Below are positions 26,749 to 37,361 of a stretch of DNA of 64,000 bases, piece after piece. The stretch's first letter is position 1; every line of letters begins with the position of its first letter. The stretch is from the NCBI RefSeq assembly GCF_004363095.1, contig NZ_SNYO01000005.1, positions 124,001 through 188,000 on the forward strand, given 5' to 3'. The notes beneath the pieces were generated by a model. The model saw nothing but the letters and a program-made list of their open reading frames with translations, was not told the DNA's origin and did not search any database. Source of the DNA: Actinomycetospora succinea. Its GTDB lineage: Bacteria > Actinomycetota > Actinomycetes > Mycobacteriales > Pseudonocardiaceae. Made by a program: the position numbers and the translations under genes.

Positions 26749-28266
26749 GTGAGCAGCACCCCCGCCCTCGAGCTCCTCGGCGCCGCGCCGGGTGCCGACG
26801 CCCTCTCCGACGCCGACGCGCTCGTCGTCGGCGTCCGTCCCGGGGAGGGTGGTGCGGACCCCGTCGTGGCCGGCGACACGGCCGTCCTCGGCGACCTGGC
26901 GGGCGAGCTGCCCGCGCTCGTCGCCCTCCTCGGCGGCACCGGGAAGGCCGAGGAGGTCGTCCGGGTGCCGACGCGCGGGGCGATCGGGACGCCGCTGGTG
27001 CTCGCCGTGGGGCTGGGCAAGGAGGCCGCCACGGCGTCCGCCGGCGAGACCCCGGACGTCGCCGAGCAGGTCCGCCGCGCCGCCGGCGCCGCCGCGCGCG
27101 CCCTGCACGGGCACGCCGCGCACGTCGTCACCACGCTCTCGACGCTCGACCTCGCCGCGACGATCGAGGGCACGCTGCTCGGCGACTACGCCTTCACCGA
27201 CTACAAGAAGGCGCCCGAGACGGCGCCGACCGAGCTCGCCCGCGTCGGCCTCGTCGGCGACGGCGACGAGGCGGCGGTCACCCGCGCGGCGACGATCGCC
27301 CGGGCCGTCCGGAACGCCCGGGACCTCGTCAACACCCCGCCCAACGACCTCTACCCCGACGCCTTCGCGCAGCGGGCGAAGAGCCTCGCCGAGGCGGCCG
27401 GCGTCACCGTCGAGATCCTCGACGAGTCGCAGCTCGCCGAGGGCGGGTTCGGCGGCGTGCTCGGCGTCGGCGGCGGGTCCTCGCGGCCGCCGCGGCTGGT
27501 CCGGCTGACCTACAGCCCGGCGAACGCCCGGAAGAAGGTCGCGCTCGTCGGCAAGGGCATCACGTTCGACACCGGCGGCATCTCGATCAAGCCGGCGGCG
27601 AACATGGACCACATGACCTCGGACATGTCCGGGGCCGCCGGCGTCGTCGCCGCGACGTGCCTGGCCGCCGAGCTGGGGCTGGACGTCGAGGTCGTCGCCA
27701 CCGTCCCGATGGCCGAGAACATGCCCTCGGGCACCGCCTACCGCCCGGGCGACGTGCTCACGATGTACGGCGGCACGACCGTCGAGGTCCTCAACACCGA
27801 CGCCGAGGGCCGCCTCGTCCTCGGGGACGCGATCGCCCGCGCCTGCGAGGACTCCCCCGACTACCTGCTCGAGACCTCCACGCTCACCGGCGCCCAGACC
27901 GTCGCCCTCGGCGCGTGGACCCCGGGCGTCATGGGCACCGACGAGTTCCGCGACCGGGTCGCCGGGCACGCGGTGGCCGCCGGCGACGGCGGCTGGGCGA
28001 TGCCGCTGCCCGAGGAGCTGCGCGGCGACCTCGACTCGCGCGTCGCCGACCTGGCCAACGTCACCAACCACCGCTTCGGCGGGATGCTCGTCGGCGGGAT
28101 CTTCCTGCGCGAGTTCGTCGCCGACGGCGTGCCGTGGGTGCACCTCGACATCGCCGGCCCGGCCTTCAACACCGGCGGCCCGCACGGGTACACCCCCAAG
28201 GGCGGCACCGGAGTGCCCGTCCGGACGATCGCGGCGGTGCTGGATGACATCGCGCACCACGGCTGA
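26749..28266 (+). CDS. pepA: Leucyl aminopeptidase (M17)
   Basis: A 505-aa dizinc aminopeptidase removing N-terminal residues from peptides. The catalytic half carries [17 protein letters not shown] (Lys and Asp ligands), [14 protein letters not shown], and [14 protein letters not shown] with the metal-binding Asp/Glu and Arg. The N-terminal half is the usual divergent macro-like domain. GTG 26749 is chosen because GGGGAGAG is about 7 nt upstream and the family N-terminus follows; the larger ORF beginning at 25444 runs antisense over gcvT and is not coding. Orthologue Rv2213 (pepB) in the same order. Confidence 0.95.
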   Translation: MSSTPALELLGAAPGADALSDADALVVGVRPGEGGADPVVAGDTAVLGDLAGELPALVALLGGTGKAEEVVRVPTRGAIGTPLVLAVGLGKEAATASAGETPDVAEQVRRAAGAAARALHGHAAHVVTTLSTLDLAATIEGTLLGDYAFTDYKKAPETAPTELARVGLVGDGDEAAVTRAATIARAVRNARDLVNTPPNDLYPDAFAQRAKSLAEAAGVTVEILDESQLAEGGFGGVLGVGGGSSRPPRLVRLTYSPANARKKVALVGKGITFDTGGISIKPAANMDHMTSDMSGAAGVVAATCLAAELGLDVEVVATVPMAENMPSGTAYRPGDVLTMYGGTTVEVLNTDAEGRLVLGDAIARACEDSPDYLLETSTLTGAQTVALGAWTPGVMGTDEFRDRVAGHAVAAGDGGWAMPLPEELRGDLDSRVADLANVTNHRFGGMLVGGIFLREFVADGVPWVHLDIAGPAFNTGGPHGYTPKGGTGVPVRTIAAVLDDIAHHG

Positions 28267-28398
28267 TCGGCGCCGACGGGGTACAGGGCGAGGTGGAAGG
28301 ATGAAGCCGGACATCGCCTCCCCGGTGCCACAGCCATCACGAGTGGCGGGCCGGGCCGGGGCCGCCGCACGCCACACGCCGACGCGGGAGAAGCAGCA

Positions 28399-29775
28399 GT
28401 GAGCGACACGTACGACGTCATCATCCTGGGAGCGGGGTCGGGCGGGTACGCCTGCGCGTTCCGGGCCGCGGAGCTCGGCCTCTCGGTCGCGCTGGTGGAG
28501 AAGGACAAGGTCGGCGGCACCTGCCTGCACCGCGGCTGCATCCCCACCAAGGCCCTCCTGCACGCCGCCGAGGTCGCCGACTCGGCGCGCGAGGGTGAGC
28601 AGTTCGGGGTGAAGAGCTCGCTGTCGGGCATCGATATGAGCGGCGTGAACTCCTACAAGGACAACGTCGTCGCCCGCCTCTACAAGGGCCTGCAGGGCCT
28701 GGTGAAGGCCAACAAGGTCACGCTGATCGAGGGCGCCGGCAAGCTCGTCGGGCAGGACACCGTCGAGGTCGACGGGCAGCGCTACCAGGGCCGCAACATC
28801 GTCCTGGCCTCCGGCTCGTACTCGAAGACGCTGCCCGGCCTCGAGCTCGGCGGCCGCGTGCTGACCTCCACCGAGGCGATCAACCTCGACTACGTGCCCG
28901 AGCGGGTCGTCGTCCTCGGTGGCGGCGTGATCGGCGTCGAGTTCGCCAGCGTGTGGAAGAGCTTCGGCGCCGAGGTCACCATCGTCGAGGCGCTGCCGAA
29001 CCTGGTGCCCAACGAGGACGAGTTCCTCTCCAAGCAGCTCGAGCGCCAGTTCCGCAAGCGCAAGATCGCGTTCAAGACCGGCACCAAGTTCACGGGCGTC
29101 TCGCAGACGTCGGACTCGGTGACGATCTCGCTGGAGACCGGCGAGCAGATCGAGGCCGACCTCCTGCTCGTCGCCGTCGGCCGCGGCCCCAACACCGCCG
29201 ACCTCGGCTACGAGGAGAACGGCGTCACGCTCGACCGTGGCTTCGTCCCGACCAACGACCGGCTGCACACCGGCGTCGGCAACATCTACGCCGTCGGCGA
29301 CATCGTCCCCGGCCTCCAGCTGGCCCACCGCGGTTTCCAGCAGGGCATCTTCGTCGCCGAGGAGATCGCCGGGCTGAAGCCGCCGGTGATCGACGAGAAG
29401 GGCATCCCGCGGGTCACGTACTGCGAGCCCGAGGTCGCGTCGGTCGGGCTCACCGAGGCGCAGGCCAAGGAGCTCTACGGCGACGTGGCGACGCAGGTCT
29501 ACGACCTCGCCGGCAACGGCAAGTCGCAGATCCTCAAGACCGCCGGGGCGATCAAGCTCGTCAAGGGCGGCACGGCCGCGGACGCCCCGGTGGTGGGCGT
29601 CCACATGATCGGCACGCGGATGGGCGAGCAGGTCGGCGAGGCGCAGCTGATCTACAACTGGGAGGCGCTGCCCGACGACGTCGCCACCCTCATCCACGCC
29701 CACCCCACGCAGAACGAGGCCCTCGGGGAGGCGCACCTCGCGCTCGCCGGCAAGCCCCTGCACAGCCACTCCTGA
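28399..29775 (+). CDS. lpdA: Dihydrolipoyl dehydrogenase (E3)
   Basis: A 458-aa flavoprotein that re-oxidises dihydrolipoamide on E2 or H-proteins with NAD. The FAD fold ([21 protein letters not shown]), redox disulfide Cys42/Cys47 ([13 protein letters not shown]), NAD fold ([17 protein letters not shown]), the AVGDI motif and the C-terminal HAHPTQNE catalytic His are all present. GTG 28399 is used. It lies 31 bp upstream of the E2 gene, forming an lpdA-sucB pair; in M. tuberculosis Lpd (Rv0462) is encoded elsewhere, so the local pairing is a feature of this lineage. The 132 bp before it contains no other gene. Confidence 0.96.
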   Translation: MSDTYDVIILGAGSGGYACAFRAAELGLSVALVEKDKVGGTCLHRGCIPTKALLHAAEVADSAREGEQFGVKSSLSGIDMSGVNSYKDNVVARLYKGLQGLVKANKVTLIEGAGKLVGQDTVEVDGQRYQGRNIVLASGSYSKTLPGLELGGRVLTSTEAINLDYVPERVVVLGGGVIGVEFASVWKSFGAEVTIVEALPNLVPNEDEFLSKQLERQFRKRKIAFKTGTKFTGVSQTSDSVTISLETGEQIEADLLLVAVGRGPNTADLGYEENGVTLDRGFVPTNDRLHTGVGNIYAVGDIVPGLQLAHRGFQQGIFVAEEIAGLKPPVIDEKGIPRVTYCEPEVASVGLTEAQAKELYGDVATQVYDLAGNGKSQILKTAGAIKLVKGGTAADAPVVGVHMIGTRMGEQVGEAQLIYNWEALPDDVATLIHAHPTQNEALGEAHLALAGKPLHSHS

Positions 29776-29806
29776 CCCCGAGATCTCAGCGAGGAGTTCG
29801 AGCACG

Positions 29807-31726
29807 ATGGCCCACTCCGTCCAGATGCCTGCTCTCGGGGAGAGCGTCACCGAGGGCACCATCACCCGGTGGCTCAAGCAGCAGGGTGACCACGTCGACG
29901 TCGACGAGCCCCTGCTCGAGGTGTCCACCGACAAGGTCGACACCGAGATCCCGTCGCCCGTCGCCGGCACCGTCCTGGAGCTCAAGGCTGGCGAGGACGA
30001 CACCGTCGAGGTCGGCGGCGAGCTCGCCGTCATCGGCGAGGAGGGTGAGTCGACCGGCGGCGGTGCCGCGGCGCCGGCGCCGGAGCCCCAGGCGCAGCCC
30101 GAGCCGGAGCCTGCGCCGTCGCAGCCAGAGCCCGAGCCGGCGCCGTCCCAGCCCGCCGAGCCCGCCCAGCCCGCGCCCGCCGCGGCGTCGTCCGGGGGCT
30201 CCTCCGGCGGCACGACCGTCGAGATGCCCGCGCTCGGCGAGTCGGTCACCGAGGGCACGGTGACGCGCTGGCTCAAGGCCGTCGGCGACACGGTCGACGT
30301 CGACGAGCCGCTGCTCGAGGTGTCCACCGACAAGGTCGACACCGAGATCCCGTCGCCCGTCGCCGGCACCGTGCTGGAGCTCAAGGCCGGCGAGGACGAC
30401 ACGGTCGAGGTCGGCGGCGCGCTCGCCGTCATCGGCGACGCGTCCCAGGCCTCCGGCGGCGCCTCGGCCGCGCCGGCGGCGCAGCCGTCGCCGGAGCCCG
30501 CGCCGGAGCCCGCACCGGAGCCGGCCCAGCCCGCGCAGCCGGCTCAGCCCGCCGAGCCCGTCGCGGCGTCCGGTGCCGACGACTACGTCTCGCACGAGAC
30601 CGAGCAGCCCACCACCGCGAGCGGCCCGGCCAACGCCGGCGCGCTCGAGCCGCGTGGTGGGGGCAACGGCACGTCCGCCGCGGCCGACACGGAGGGCTCG
30701 GGCAGCACCCCGTCGGGCTCGCCGTACGTCACGCCGCTGGTCCGCAAGCTCGCGGCCGAGCGCGGCGTCGACCTCTCGTCGCTGACCGGCACGGGCGTCG
30801 GCGGGCGGATCCGCAAGCAGGACGTCGTCAAGGCGGCCGACGAGCAGGACCAGCAGCAGGCGGCCCCGGCCGGCGACGCCCCGGCCCAGGCCGCCCCGTC
30901 GGGCGGGTCCGGCGGCGGCACCGTGCACGGCGGCGAGGTGCAGAAGCCGGCCGCCGCGGGTGCGCGCGGCTCGGCGGGCGCCCCCGCCCCGGACACCTCC
31001 GGGCTGCGCGGCACCACGCAGAAGATGTCGCGGCGCCGGCAGACCATCGCCAAGCGCATGGTCGAGTCGCTGCAGGTCTCGGCGCAGCTCACCACCGTCG
31101 TCGAGGCCGACGTCACGCGGATCGCGCGGCTGCGCGACCGCGTGAAGGGCGAGTTCCAGAAGCGCGAGGGCGTGAAGCTCTCGTTCCTGCCGTTCATGGC
31201 GCTGGCCACCGTCGAGGCGCTCAAGGCCCACCCCGGCGTGAACGCCTCGATCGACACCGAGAAGAGCGAGGTCACCTACCACGGTGCCGAGCACCTCGGC
31301 ATCGCCGTGGACTCGCCGGCCGGGCTGATCGTGCCGGTCATCCACGACGCCGGGGACCTCAACCTGGCCGGGCTCGCCCGCAAGATCACGGACGTGGCGG
31401 ACCGCACCCGCGCGAACAAGATCACCCCGGACGAGCTCGCCGGCGGCACGTTCACGATCACCAACACCGGCTCGCGCGGCGCGCTGATCGACACGCCGAT
31501 CATCAACCAGCCCCAGGTCGCCATCCTGGGCACGGGCGCCGTCGTCAAGAAGCCGGTCGTGCTCCAGGACGACTCCGGCGGCGACGTCATCGCGGTGCGC
31601 TCGATGGCGTACCTGTGCCTGTCGTACGACCACCGGATCGTCGACGGCGCCGACGCGGCCCGGTTCCTGGGCACCGTGAAGGACCGCCTCGAGGGCGGCG
31701 CGTTCGAGGGCGAGCTGGGCCTGTAG
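29807..31726 (+). CDS. sucB: 2-oxo acid dehydrogenase E2 (dihydrolipoamide acyltransferase) with two lipoyl domains
   Basis: A 639-aa E2 subunit. Two lipoyl domains at about residues 1-80 and 136-212 carry the modified lysines Lys43 and Lys176, each in [13 protein letters not shown]. Ala/Pro/Glu-rich swinging linkers follow. The E3/E1-binding domain ([19 protein letters not shown] to [12 protein letters not shown]) is near residues 303-340. The acyltransferase domain ends with [17 protein letters not shown] (His609, Asp613). In mycobacteria the orthologue DlaT (Rv2215) serves pyruvate dehydrogenase, the peroxidase AhpC/AhpD system, and probably other complexes. The two lipoyl segments are nearly identical in DNA as well as protein, offset by 399 bp. 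RBS GAGGAG precedes the ATG. Confidence 0.96.
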   Translation: MAHSVQMPALGESVTEGTITRWLKQQGDHVDVDEPLLEVSTDKVDTEIPSPVAGTVLELKAGEDDTVEVGGELAVIGEEGESTGGGAAAPAPEPQAQPEPEPAPSQPEPEPAPSQPAEPAQPAPAAASSGGSSGGTTVEMPALGESVTEGTVTRWLKAVGDTVDVDEPLLEVSTDKVDTEIPSPVAGTVLELKAGEDDTVEVGGALAVIGDASQASGGASAAPAAQPSPEPAPEPAPEPAQPAQPAQPAEPVAASGADDYVSHETEQPTTASGPANAGALEPRGGGNGTSAAADTEGSGSTPSGSPYVTPLVRKLAAERGVDLSSLTGTGVGGRIRKQDVVKAADEQDQQQAAPAGDAPAQAAPSGGSGGGTVHGGEVQKPAAAGARGSAGAPAPDTSGLRGTTQKMSRRRQTIAKRMVESLQVSAQLTTVVEADVTRIARLRDRVKGEFQKREGVKLSFLPFMALATVEALKAHPGVNASIDTEKSEVTYHGAEHLGIAVDSPAGLIVPVIHDAGDLNLAGLARKITDVADRTRANKITPDELAGGTFTITNTGSRGALIDTPIINQPQVAILGTGAVVKKPVVLQDDSGGDVIAVRSMAYLCLSYDHRIVDGADAARFLGTVKDRLEGGAFEGELGL

Positions 31727-31770
31727 TCCCCCCGGGGCAGGCGGCTGGACCGGTCGCTGCGCTCCACGGA

Positions 31771-31821
31771 GAACGAACGGCGCTCCCGCTGCTTCGCAAG
31801 CAGCGAGAGCGCCGTTCGTTC
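31771..31821. repeat. Long palindrome, repeat family B (after sucB)
   Basis: A 24-bp inverted repeat with one mismatch (arms 31771-31794 and 31798-31821) around the loop CGC. The core is CGAACGGCGCTC and its complement. It lies 44 bp after the sucB stop and may terminate that transcript, but its near copy at 46693-46739 shows it is a dispersed element. Confidence 0.85.
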
Positions 31822-31892
31822 GTTCCCGGCGTTCCGACCCTCGCGCACCACCCCGGGTCGCGGCGGGCCGGACACTCCGCGACGATCACCCC

Positions 31893-32786
31893 ATGCGCGT
31901 CGTCATCGCCGGGTCCTCCGGGCTCATCGGCTCCGCCCTGGTCCCCCGCCTGCGGGAGACGGGCCACGAGGTGGTCCGCCTGGTGCGCCGGACCCCGCAG
32001 GCCCCCGACGAGCGGGGCTGGGACCCCGCCGCCGGCCACCTCGCGCCCGGTGCCCTAGAGGGTGCCGACGCCGTGGTCAACCTGTGCGGCGCGGGCATCG
32101 GGGACAAGCGCTGGACCGGGGCGCGCAAGCAGGAGCTCCGGGACAGCCGCATGATCCCCACCGACGTGCTCGCGCGCGCCGTCGCCGAGCACGGCATCCC
32201 GACGATGGTCAGCGGGTCGGCGGTCGGCTGGTACGGCGACACCGGCGCGATGGCCGTCGACGAGACCGCCCGCCGGGGCCAGGGGTTCCTCGCCGACCTG
32301 TGCCGCGACTGGGAGGCGGCCACCGCGCCGGCCGCCGAGGCCGGCGCCCGCGTCGTGCTCGTGCGCACCGGTCTCGTGCTCTCGCCGTCGGGCGGGCTGA
32401 TGGGGCGGATCAAGCCGCTGTTCCAGTTCGGGCTCGGCGGGAAGCTGGGGTCCGGCTCGCAGTTCTGGCCGTGGATCTCCCTCGACGACGAGGTCGGCGC
32501 GATCGTCCACGCGCTCGAGCACGACACCGTCGCCGGCCCGATGAACGCCACCGGCCCCGACCCCGTCACCAACGACGAGTTCACCCGCGTACTGGCCGCG
32601 CAGATGCACCGCCCCGCGCCGTGGCTCGTGCCCGGGTTCGCGATGCGCGCGGCGCTGGGCGAGTTCGCCGACGAGGGCGTGCTGGTCAGCCAGCGCGTCA
32701 TGCCCGGCGTGCTGGAGCGGGAGGGGTTCGCGTTCCGGCACGCCACGCTCACCGAGGCGCTGTCCGCCGTCCTCGACGGATCATGA
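31893..32786 (+). CDS. TIGR01777-family epimerase/SDR protein
   Basis: A 297-aa extended short-chain dehydrogenase-like protein (YfcH/Rv2216 family). The nucleotide-binding loop is [43 protein letters not shown] and [12 protein letters not shown] are family-specific blocks; [17 protein letters not shown] and [18 protein letters not shown] follow. The YxxxK catalytic motif of classical SDRs is absent, as usual for this family, so the activity is unknown. ATG 31893. Its stop overlaps the next gene's ATG (ATGA), linking it with the flavin oxidase and lipB in one operon. Position matches Rv2216 between dlaT and lipB. Confidence 0.9.
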   Translation: MRVVIAGSSGLIGSALVPRLRETGHEVVRLVRRTPQAPDERGWDPAAGHLAPGALEGADAVVNLCGAGIGDKRWTGARKQELRDSRMIPTDVLARAVAEHGIPTMVSGSAVGWYGDTGAMAVDETARRGQGFLADLCRDWEAATAPAAEAGARVVLVRTGLVLSPSGGLMGRIKPLFQFGLGGKLGSGSQFWPWISLDDEVGAIVHALEHDTVAGPMNATGPDPVTNDEFTRVLAAQMHRPAPWLVPGFAMRAALGEFADEGVLVSQRVMPGVLEREGFAFRHATLTEALSAVLDGS

Positions 32787-34090
32787 GCGGGGACCCGGAC
32801 GCGGAGCGCAGCGGAGCCGGACCGTCGACACTGCCCGACGCCGTCGACGTCGTCGTGGTCGGCGCCGGGCTCGCGGGCCTGCGCGCGGCGCAGACGGTGG
32901 CGCGCGCCGGGCGCTCGGTGGTCGTGTGCGAGGCGGGCGACGGGGTCGGCGGGCGGGTGCGCACCGACGTGGTCGACGGCTTCCTCGTCGACCGTGGGTT
33001 CCAGATCCTCAACACCTCGTACCCGGCGCTGCGCGCGGCCGTCGACCTCGACGCCCTCGACCTGCGCCGCTTCGTGCCCGGCGCGGCGGTCCGGGACGGC
33101 GACGGTCGCCTGCACCGCCTCGCCGACCCCCGCCGCGTGCCGACCTGGGCCCCGCGGACCGCGCTCGACGGGCTGCTCGGACCCGGCGACAAGGCCCGGA
33201 TCGGCGCGCTGACCCTGCGCGCGCTCACGGTCCCGCCGAAGCGCCAGGCCCGGGCGCCGGAGCGCTCGACCGCCGACGAGCTGGCGCGCTGGGGCCTCGG
33301 GGGCGCGCCGACCGAGACGTTCCTGCGCCCGTTCCTCGCCGGCGTGCTGGGCGACCGGGACCTGGGGACGTCCTCGCGCGTCTTCTCGCTGTTCTGGCGG
33401 AGCTTCGCCCGCGGCGACCTGACGCTGCCCTCGCGCGGCATCGGCGCCGTCACCGCCCAGCTCGCGGCGCGCCTGCCCACCGGGACCGTCCTGCTCGACA
33501 CCCCCGCCGAGCAGGTGACCCCCGGCGCCGTCCGGACCCCGCGCGGCACCGTGCGGGCCGGCGCGGTGATCGTCGCGACCGAGGGCACGTCCGCGGCGTC
33601 GCTGCTCGCGGGGCGGGTGCCGCCGCCGCGCACGTTCGCGCTGACCACGCACTTCCACGTCACCGCCGACCCGCCGACGCGCCAGGCGCTGCTGCACCTC
33701 GACGGGACGGGTGGGCCCGTGGTCAACACCATGGTGCTGACGGCCGCCGCGCCGTCCTACTCCCCCGACCACCGCCATCTCGTCGCCAGCACCGTCCTCG
33801 GCGCCGAGCCGCTGCGCGACGTGGCGCTGCGGGCCGAGCTGACGCGGATCTGGGGCACGCCGGTCGGGGCGTGGGACGAGCTGACCACGGTGCGCGTGCC
33901 GCACGCCCTGCCCGCCGCGGTGCCGCCGACCCCGGCGGGCCTGCGCCGCGCCGTCGACGTCGGCGACGGCCTGTTCGTCGCCGGCGACCACCGCGACACC
34001 CCGTCGGTGCAGGGCGCGCTGGTCAGCGGGCGGCGTACGGCACAGGAGGCGCTGCGGTACCTCGATGCGGGGGTAGCGTCGCGGGCGTGA
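32783..34090 (+). CDS. FAD-dependent amine-oxidase-like protein
   Basis: A 435-aa flavoprotein of the NAD(P)-binding/amine oxidase (phytoene desaturase-like) superfamily. The dinucleotide-binding motif is [21 protein letters not shown], followed by [21 protein letters not shown]. The C-terminal FAD contact is [20 protein letters not shown]. The first 15 residues ([15 protein letters not shown]) are partly encoded by an inverted copy of repeat family A. Substrate is unknown. It overlaps the preceding SDR gene and the following lipB by 4 bp each, so it is translated with them. M. tuberculosis lacks this gene between Rv2216 and lipB, making it an insertion into the lipoate operon. Confidence 0.88.
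   Translation: MSGDPDAERSGAGPSTLPDAVDVVVVGAGLAGLRAAQTVARAGRSVVVCEAGDGVGGRVRTDVVDGFLVDRGFQILNTSYPALRAAVDLDALDLRRFVPGAAVRDGDGRLHRLADPRRVPTWAPRTALDGLLGPGDKARIGALTLRALTVPPKRQARAPERSTADELARWGLGGAPTETFLRPFLAGVLGDRDLGTSSRVFSLFWRSFARGDLTLPSRGIGAVTAQLAARLPTGTVLLDTPAEQVTPGAVRTPRGTVRAGAVIVATEGTSAASLLAGRVPPPRTFALTTHFHVTADPPTRQALLHLDGTGGPVVNTMVLTAAAPSYSPDHRHLVASTVLGAEPLRDVALRAELTRIWGTPVGAWDELTTVRVPHALPAAVPPTPAGLRRAVDVGDGLFVAGDHRDTPSVQGALVSGRRTAQEALRYLDAGVASRA
32801..32823 (-). repeat. Dispersed repeat family A, copy 5 (inverted, in flavin oxidase start)
   Basis: On the minus strand this reads GGTCCGGCTCCGCTGCGCT then CCGC, matching the family core with two changes. It encodes AERSGAG near the N-terminus of the flavin oxidase. 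Confidence 0.45.
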
Positions 34091-34836
34091 GTCGCTCCAG
34101 TCGCGCCGCCGGCGAGCCCGTCGAGGTCCACGAGCTCGGCACCGTCGACTACCTCGAGGCCTGGGAGCGCCAGCGCGCCCACGCCGACGCGCGGGTCGCG
34201 GGCACCGGCCCGGACGTCCTGATGCTGCTCGAGCACCCGTCGGTGTACACGGCCGGGCGCCGCACGCTGCCCGAGGAGAAGCCGCTCGACGGCACGCCGG
34301 TGATCGACGTCGACCGCGGCGGCAAGATCACCTGGCACGGACCGGGGCAGCTCGTCGGCTATCCGATCATCCGGCTCGCCGAGCCCGTCGACGTCGTCGA
34401 GCACGTCCGGCGCCTCGAGCAGGCGCTCATCGCCGTCTGCGACGGCTACGGCCTGACCGTCGGGCGGATCGACGGCCGCAGCGGCGTGTGGCTGCCCGCC
34501 GACGACCGCGGGCCCGCCCGCAAGATCGCCGCGATCGGCGTGCGCGTGGCCCGCGGGACCACGCTGCACGGCTTCGCGCTCAACGCCGACCCGGACCTCG
34601 CCGCGTTCGGCGCGATCGTGCCGTGCGGGATCCGCGACGCCGGGGTCACCAGCCTCACCGCGGAGCTCGGGCGCCATGTCGGCGTCGACGAGGTCCGCGA
34701 CGACACGCGAGAGGCGGTCCTGGCGGCGCTCGACGGCACGCTGGAGATCACCGACCGCACGCTCCCGACGCCCGCCGACGAGGCGCACGACGTCACCGTC
34801 GGCGGCCTGACCGTCCGCGTGGGCGCCGCGCGCTGA
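34087..34836 (+). CDS. lipB: Octanoyl-ACP:protein N-octanoyltransferase
   Basis: A 249-aa enzyme moving octanoate from acyl carrier protein to the lipoyl-domain lysine, the first step of lipoate assembly. The catalytic pair is Lys146 ([11 protein letters not shown]) and Cys180 ([14 protein letters not shown]); the substrate-binding block [16 protein letters not shown] is intact. GTG 34087 overlaps the flavin oxidase stop (GTGA). In M. tuberculosis lipB (Rv2217) is followed directly by lipA; here a 3.5-kb accessory insert separates them. The product acts on the E2 lysines encoded by sucB upstream. Confidence 0.96.
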   Translation: MSRSSRAAGEPVEVHELGTVDYLEAWERQRAHADARVAGTGPDVLMLLEHPSVYTAGRRTLPEEKPLDGTPVIDVDRGGKITWHGPGQLVGYPIIRLAEPVDVVEHVRRLEQALIAVCDGYGLTVGRIDGRSGVWLPADDRGPARKIAAIGVRVARGTTLHGFALNADPDLAAFGAIVPCGIRDAGVTSLTAELGRHVGVDEVRDDTREAVLAALDGTLEITDRTLPTPADEAHDVTVGGLTVRVGAAR

Positions 34837-34858
34837 TCAGGGCGTCGGCGGATCGGCC

Positions 34859-35506
34859 TCACGGATCGAGCAGGAGCCGGGTGAGGCTGTCGGCGAGCCA
34901 GGTCTGGAAGTCGTCCGCGCTCCAGCCGTGGTCGACGGTCAGCAGGGCGAACGTGCTCGGATTGGCCAGGGCCGAGTAGGTCGCCGCCGCCCGCTCGGCG
35001 GTGAGGTCCGCACGCAACGGGCCGTTGACCAGCAGCATGTCGATGTAGACGGCCTGGACCTCGCGCCGCCGGTCGCGGTCCCGGCGCTCCAGCTCGGCCG
35101 CGCCGGTGTCGACCGCGGCGGCGAGCGCGAGGATGTGCTGCACCGGAGCAGCACGTTCGAGCAGGGTCCTGGAGAACTCCGCGAGCAGCCGGACCTGTTC
35201 GCGCTGGTCCGAGCGAGCGCGGATGGCGGCGATCGCGGGCAGCTCGAGGATGTCGAGGCCCTGGTCGTTGCCGACCACCGCGGGTTCGAGCACCGCGTTC
35301 AGGACGCCCGCCTTGTTCCGGAAGCGGGAGTAGACCGTCTCGACCGCCACGTCGGCCCGATCGGCGATGGCGGTGATGGTGGTGGCGGCGTATCCCGGAT
35401 CGCCGAACAACTCGGTCGCGGCGCCGACGATCCGGTTCCTGGTCTCCGCGGCCTGCTGCTCCCTCCGGGTGCGCGGCGGACGCTGCCCCTTGACCGACGA
35501 TGCCAT
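34859..35506 (-). CDS. TetR-family transcriptional regulator
   Basis: A 215-aa repressor. The helix-turn-helix is at about residues 20-65 (AAETRNRIVGAATELFGD, ATTITAIADRADVAVETVYSRFRNKAGVL). The C-terminal ligand domain is helical and ends WSADDFQTWLADSLTRLLLDP. ATG 35506 is set by the Arg/Lys-rich start (MASSVKGQRPPRTRREQQ); the longer ORF is antisense to the neighbour. It is divergent from the isochorismatase gene with 111 bp between, the usual layout for a TetR repressor and its target. Base composition here is slightly less GC-extreme than in the flanking lip genes, in keeping with an acquired insert. Confidence 0.9.
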   Translation of the reverse strand: MASSVKGQRPPRTRREQQAAETRNRIVGAATELFGDPGYAATTITAIADRADVAVETVYSRFRNKAGVLNAVLEPAVVGNDQGLDILELPAIAAIRARSDQREQVRLLAEFSRTLLERAAPVQHILALAAAVDTGAAELERRDRDRRREVQAVYIDMLLVNGPLRADLTAERAAATYSALANPSTFALLTVDHGWSADDFQTWLADSLTRLLLDP

Positions 35507-35510
35507 CTCA

Positions 35511-35549
35511 CTACAGTAGCACTGCATTGAAACAGTAACGCTGTACGGG
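35511..35549. promoter_or_regulatory. Candidate TetR operator/promoter region
   Basis: AT-richer stretch next to the tetR start. TACAGTAGCAC and the opposing GTAACGCTGTA form an imperfect dyad, and CTG-CATTGAAA-CAG lies inside it. A TTGAAA (35527-35532) could be a -35 toward the isochorismatase gene. Suggestive only. Confidence 0.4.
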
Positions 35550-35617
35550 ACACCGCCACCGCTGCTCAAGCGGTCGACATCGCCGCCGACAGCGCCGGAC
35601 TCCTCCTGGAGGCACCC

Positions 35618-36274
35618 ATGTCCGACCTCATCCCGCCGCAGAGTGAGCTCGTGATCGACCCCGCTCGCACGGCAGTGATCAACGTGGACATGCAGCGCTG
35701 CTTCGTGGAGAACACACCGCTGGCCGCTCCCGACGGGCCGGAGGTGCTCCGGCGGATCAACAGGCTCGTCGGCGCCTGTCGCGCGGCGGGTGCTCTCGTC
35801 GTGCACACCCGCGGCTGGATGCGCCCGGACCGGACCAACGTCGGGGCGGTCATGGACCGGCTCGTCCCACCGTTCATCGTCGCGCTCTACACCGCCGGGA
35901 CCGACACTGCCGAGCTGCACCCGGATCTCGACGTCGACGAGCGGGACATCGTGCTCGACAAGCCCCGCTACGGCGCCTTCCACGCCACCGAGCTCGAACT
36001 GGTGCTGCGCCAACGCGGCATCGACACAGTGATCATCACCGGGATCGCCACCTCGATCTGCTGTGAGACCACGGCCCGAGAGGCCGCCGTCCGCGACTTC
36101 CACGTCCTCTTCGCCGACGACGCCACGGGCACCCAGGACATGGCCGGGGTCGACGCCGCCACACTGCACCGGGCGACGTGCGCGAGCCTGAGCATGGTCT
36201 TTGCGCGCATCGTCTCCACCGACGAGGTCATCCGGACCGTGACCGACGAGGCCGCGGCGCTCCTCGCTCGGTAG
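35618..36274 (+). CDS. Isochorismatase-like cysteine hydrolase
   Basis: A 218-aa cysteine hydrolase. The catalytic triad is Asp24 (VINVDMQRCF), Lys115 (VLDKPRYGAF) and Cys148 in TGIATSICCETTAREA, the nucleophile being followed by a second Cys where Val is usual. Family members hydrolyse isochorismate, nicotinamide, biuret, N-carbamoyl compounds and other amides; the lack of biosynthetic neighbours leaves the substrate open. RBS GGAGG lies 5 nt before ATG 35618. Probably controlled by the divergent TetR regulator. The F420-type oxidoreductase gene starts 94 bp downstream. Confidence 0.88.
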   Translation: MSDLIPPQSELVIDPARTAVINVDMQRCFVENTPLAAPDGPEVLRRINRLVGACRAAGALVVHTRGWMRPDRTNVGAVMDRLVPPFIVALYTAGTDTAELHPDLDVDERDIVLDKPRYGAFHATELELVLRQRGIDTVIITGIATSICCETTAREAAVRDFHVLFADDATGTQDMAGVDAATLHRATCASLSMVFARIVSTDEVIRTVTDEAAALLAR

Positions 36275-36368
36275 CCCGCCCCCTGGACAGGGTGCTCTGC
36301 GACGTCTTGACACGGTCAGCGCAGCGACGCGACGGTGCCCGCGATCACACCGTCGTGAGGAGACCGCC

Positions 36369-37361
36369 GTGGACGTGTCCGTCGCCTTCCCGACCGCGCT
36401 GAGCTCGCCCGACGACATCGCCCTCGCCGACGAGCTGGGCTACGCGCGGGCCTGGGTCTACGACACGCCGCAGCAGAGTCCCGACGTCTGGATGACCCTC
36501 GCGCTCGCGGCCGAGCGCACGGAGCGGATCGGGCTCGGGCCCGGTGTCCTCGTGCCGACCCTGCGCCACCCGATGACCAACGCGGCCGCCACCGCGACCC
36601 TCGCGGCGCTCGCCCCGGGGCGCGTCGCCGTCGCCTTCGGCACCGGCTTCACCGGCCGTCGCGCGATGGGCTACCGGGCGATCCCGTGGTCGTTCATGGA
36701 CGCCTACATCCGCACCTACCGGGCCCTGCTGCGCGGCGAGGTCGTCGAGTGGGAGGGCGCGCAGATGCAGATGCTCCACCCCGACGGCCACGCCCCGGCG
36801 CGGCCCGTCGAGGTCCCGATCCTCGTCGGGGCGCTCGGGCCGAAGGGCGAGGCGGTGGCGCGCGAGCTCGGCGACGGGCTGTACGTCACCCTCGCGCAGC
36901 CCGAGTTCATGTCCGCGTACTCGTGGGTGCCGTACCTGGCGTGGGGCACCGTGCTCGACGACGACGAGGCGCAGGACTCCGACCACGCGAAGGCCACCGC
37001 GGGCCCGGGGTGGGCGCTCGCCTACCACGGCGCCTACGAGTTCGGCGGGCCCGACGCCGTGCGCGAGCTGGTCGGGGGCGACGCGTGGATGGACACGGTC
37101 GAGAAGGCCTCCGACGGCCGCCGGCACCTCGCCGTGCACGTCGGGCACTGCGTGGACCTCAACGACGCCGACCGCGCGGCCTGGGACGCCGGCGGGCACG
37201 CGATGCTGCGCGACGCCACGCTGTCCGGGACCCGCAGCGAGGTCCGCGACCGTCTCGACGAGCTCGCCGGGAACGGCGTCACCGAGATCGTCTTCCAGCC
37301 CTGCGGACCCGACACCCGCCGCGAGCTCGAGCGCTTCCACGACGCCGCGACGTCACGCTAG
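36369..37361 (+). CDS. LLM-class (luciferase-like, F420-type) oxidoreductase A
   Basis: A 330-aa TIM-barrel luciferase-like protein. Characteristic segments: DELGYARAWVYDTPQ, ERIGLGPGVLVPTLRHPM, APGRVAVAFGTGFTGRRAMGY and VPILVGALGPKGEAVARELGDG. Such proteins bind F420 or FMN; in F420-producing actinomycetes F420 is the likelier cofactor, and the window also encodes an NADPH:F420 reductase. Unusual points are the long insert around residues 195-245 (DDDEAQDSDHAKA) and an internal VGHCVDLNDAD. GTG 36369 with GAGGAG upstream. Its TAG overlaps the stop of the next gene from the opposite strand in a CTAG. Confidence 0.87.
   Translation: MDVSVAFPTALSSPDDIALADELGYARAWVYDTPQQSPDVWMTLALAAERTERIGLGPGVLVPTLRHPMTNAAATATLAALAPGRVAVAFGTGFTGRRAMGYRAIPWSFMDAYIRTYRALLRGEVVEWEGAQMQMLHPDGHAPARPVEVPILVGALGPKGEAVARELGDGLYVTLAQPEFMSAYSWVPYLAWGTVLDDDEAQDSDHAKATAGPGWALAYHGAYEFGGPDAVRELVGGDAWMDTVEKASDGRRHLAVHVGHCVDLNDADRAAWDAGGHAMLRDATLSGTRSEVRDRLDELAGNGVTEIVFQPCGPDTRRELERFHDAATSR

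Noticed and set aside
26707..30432. 1241-aa open frame on the minus strand across pepA, lpdA and sucB
   Set aside because: Antisense shadow of three clear plus-strand genes in very GC-rich DNA; low-complexity Gly/Arg/Asp/Val composition and no domain.
30060..30600. Ala/Pro/Glu codon repeats in sucB as a tandem-repeat or CRISPR-like array
   Set aside because: They encode the known flexible linkers of E2 proteins; units are irregular and without spacers.
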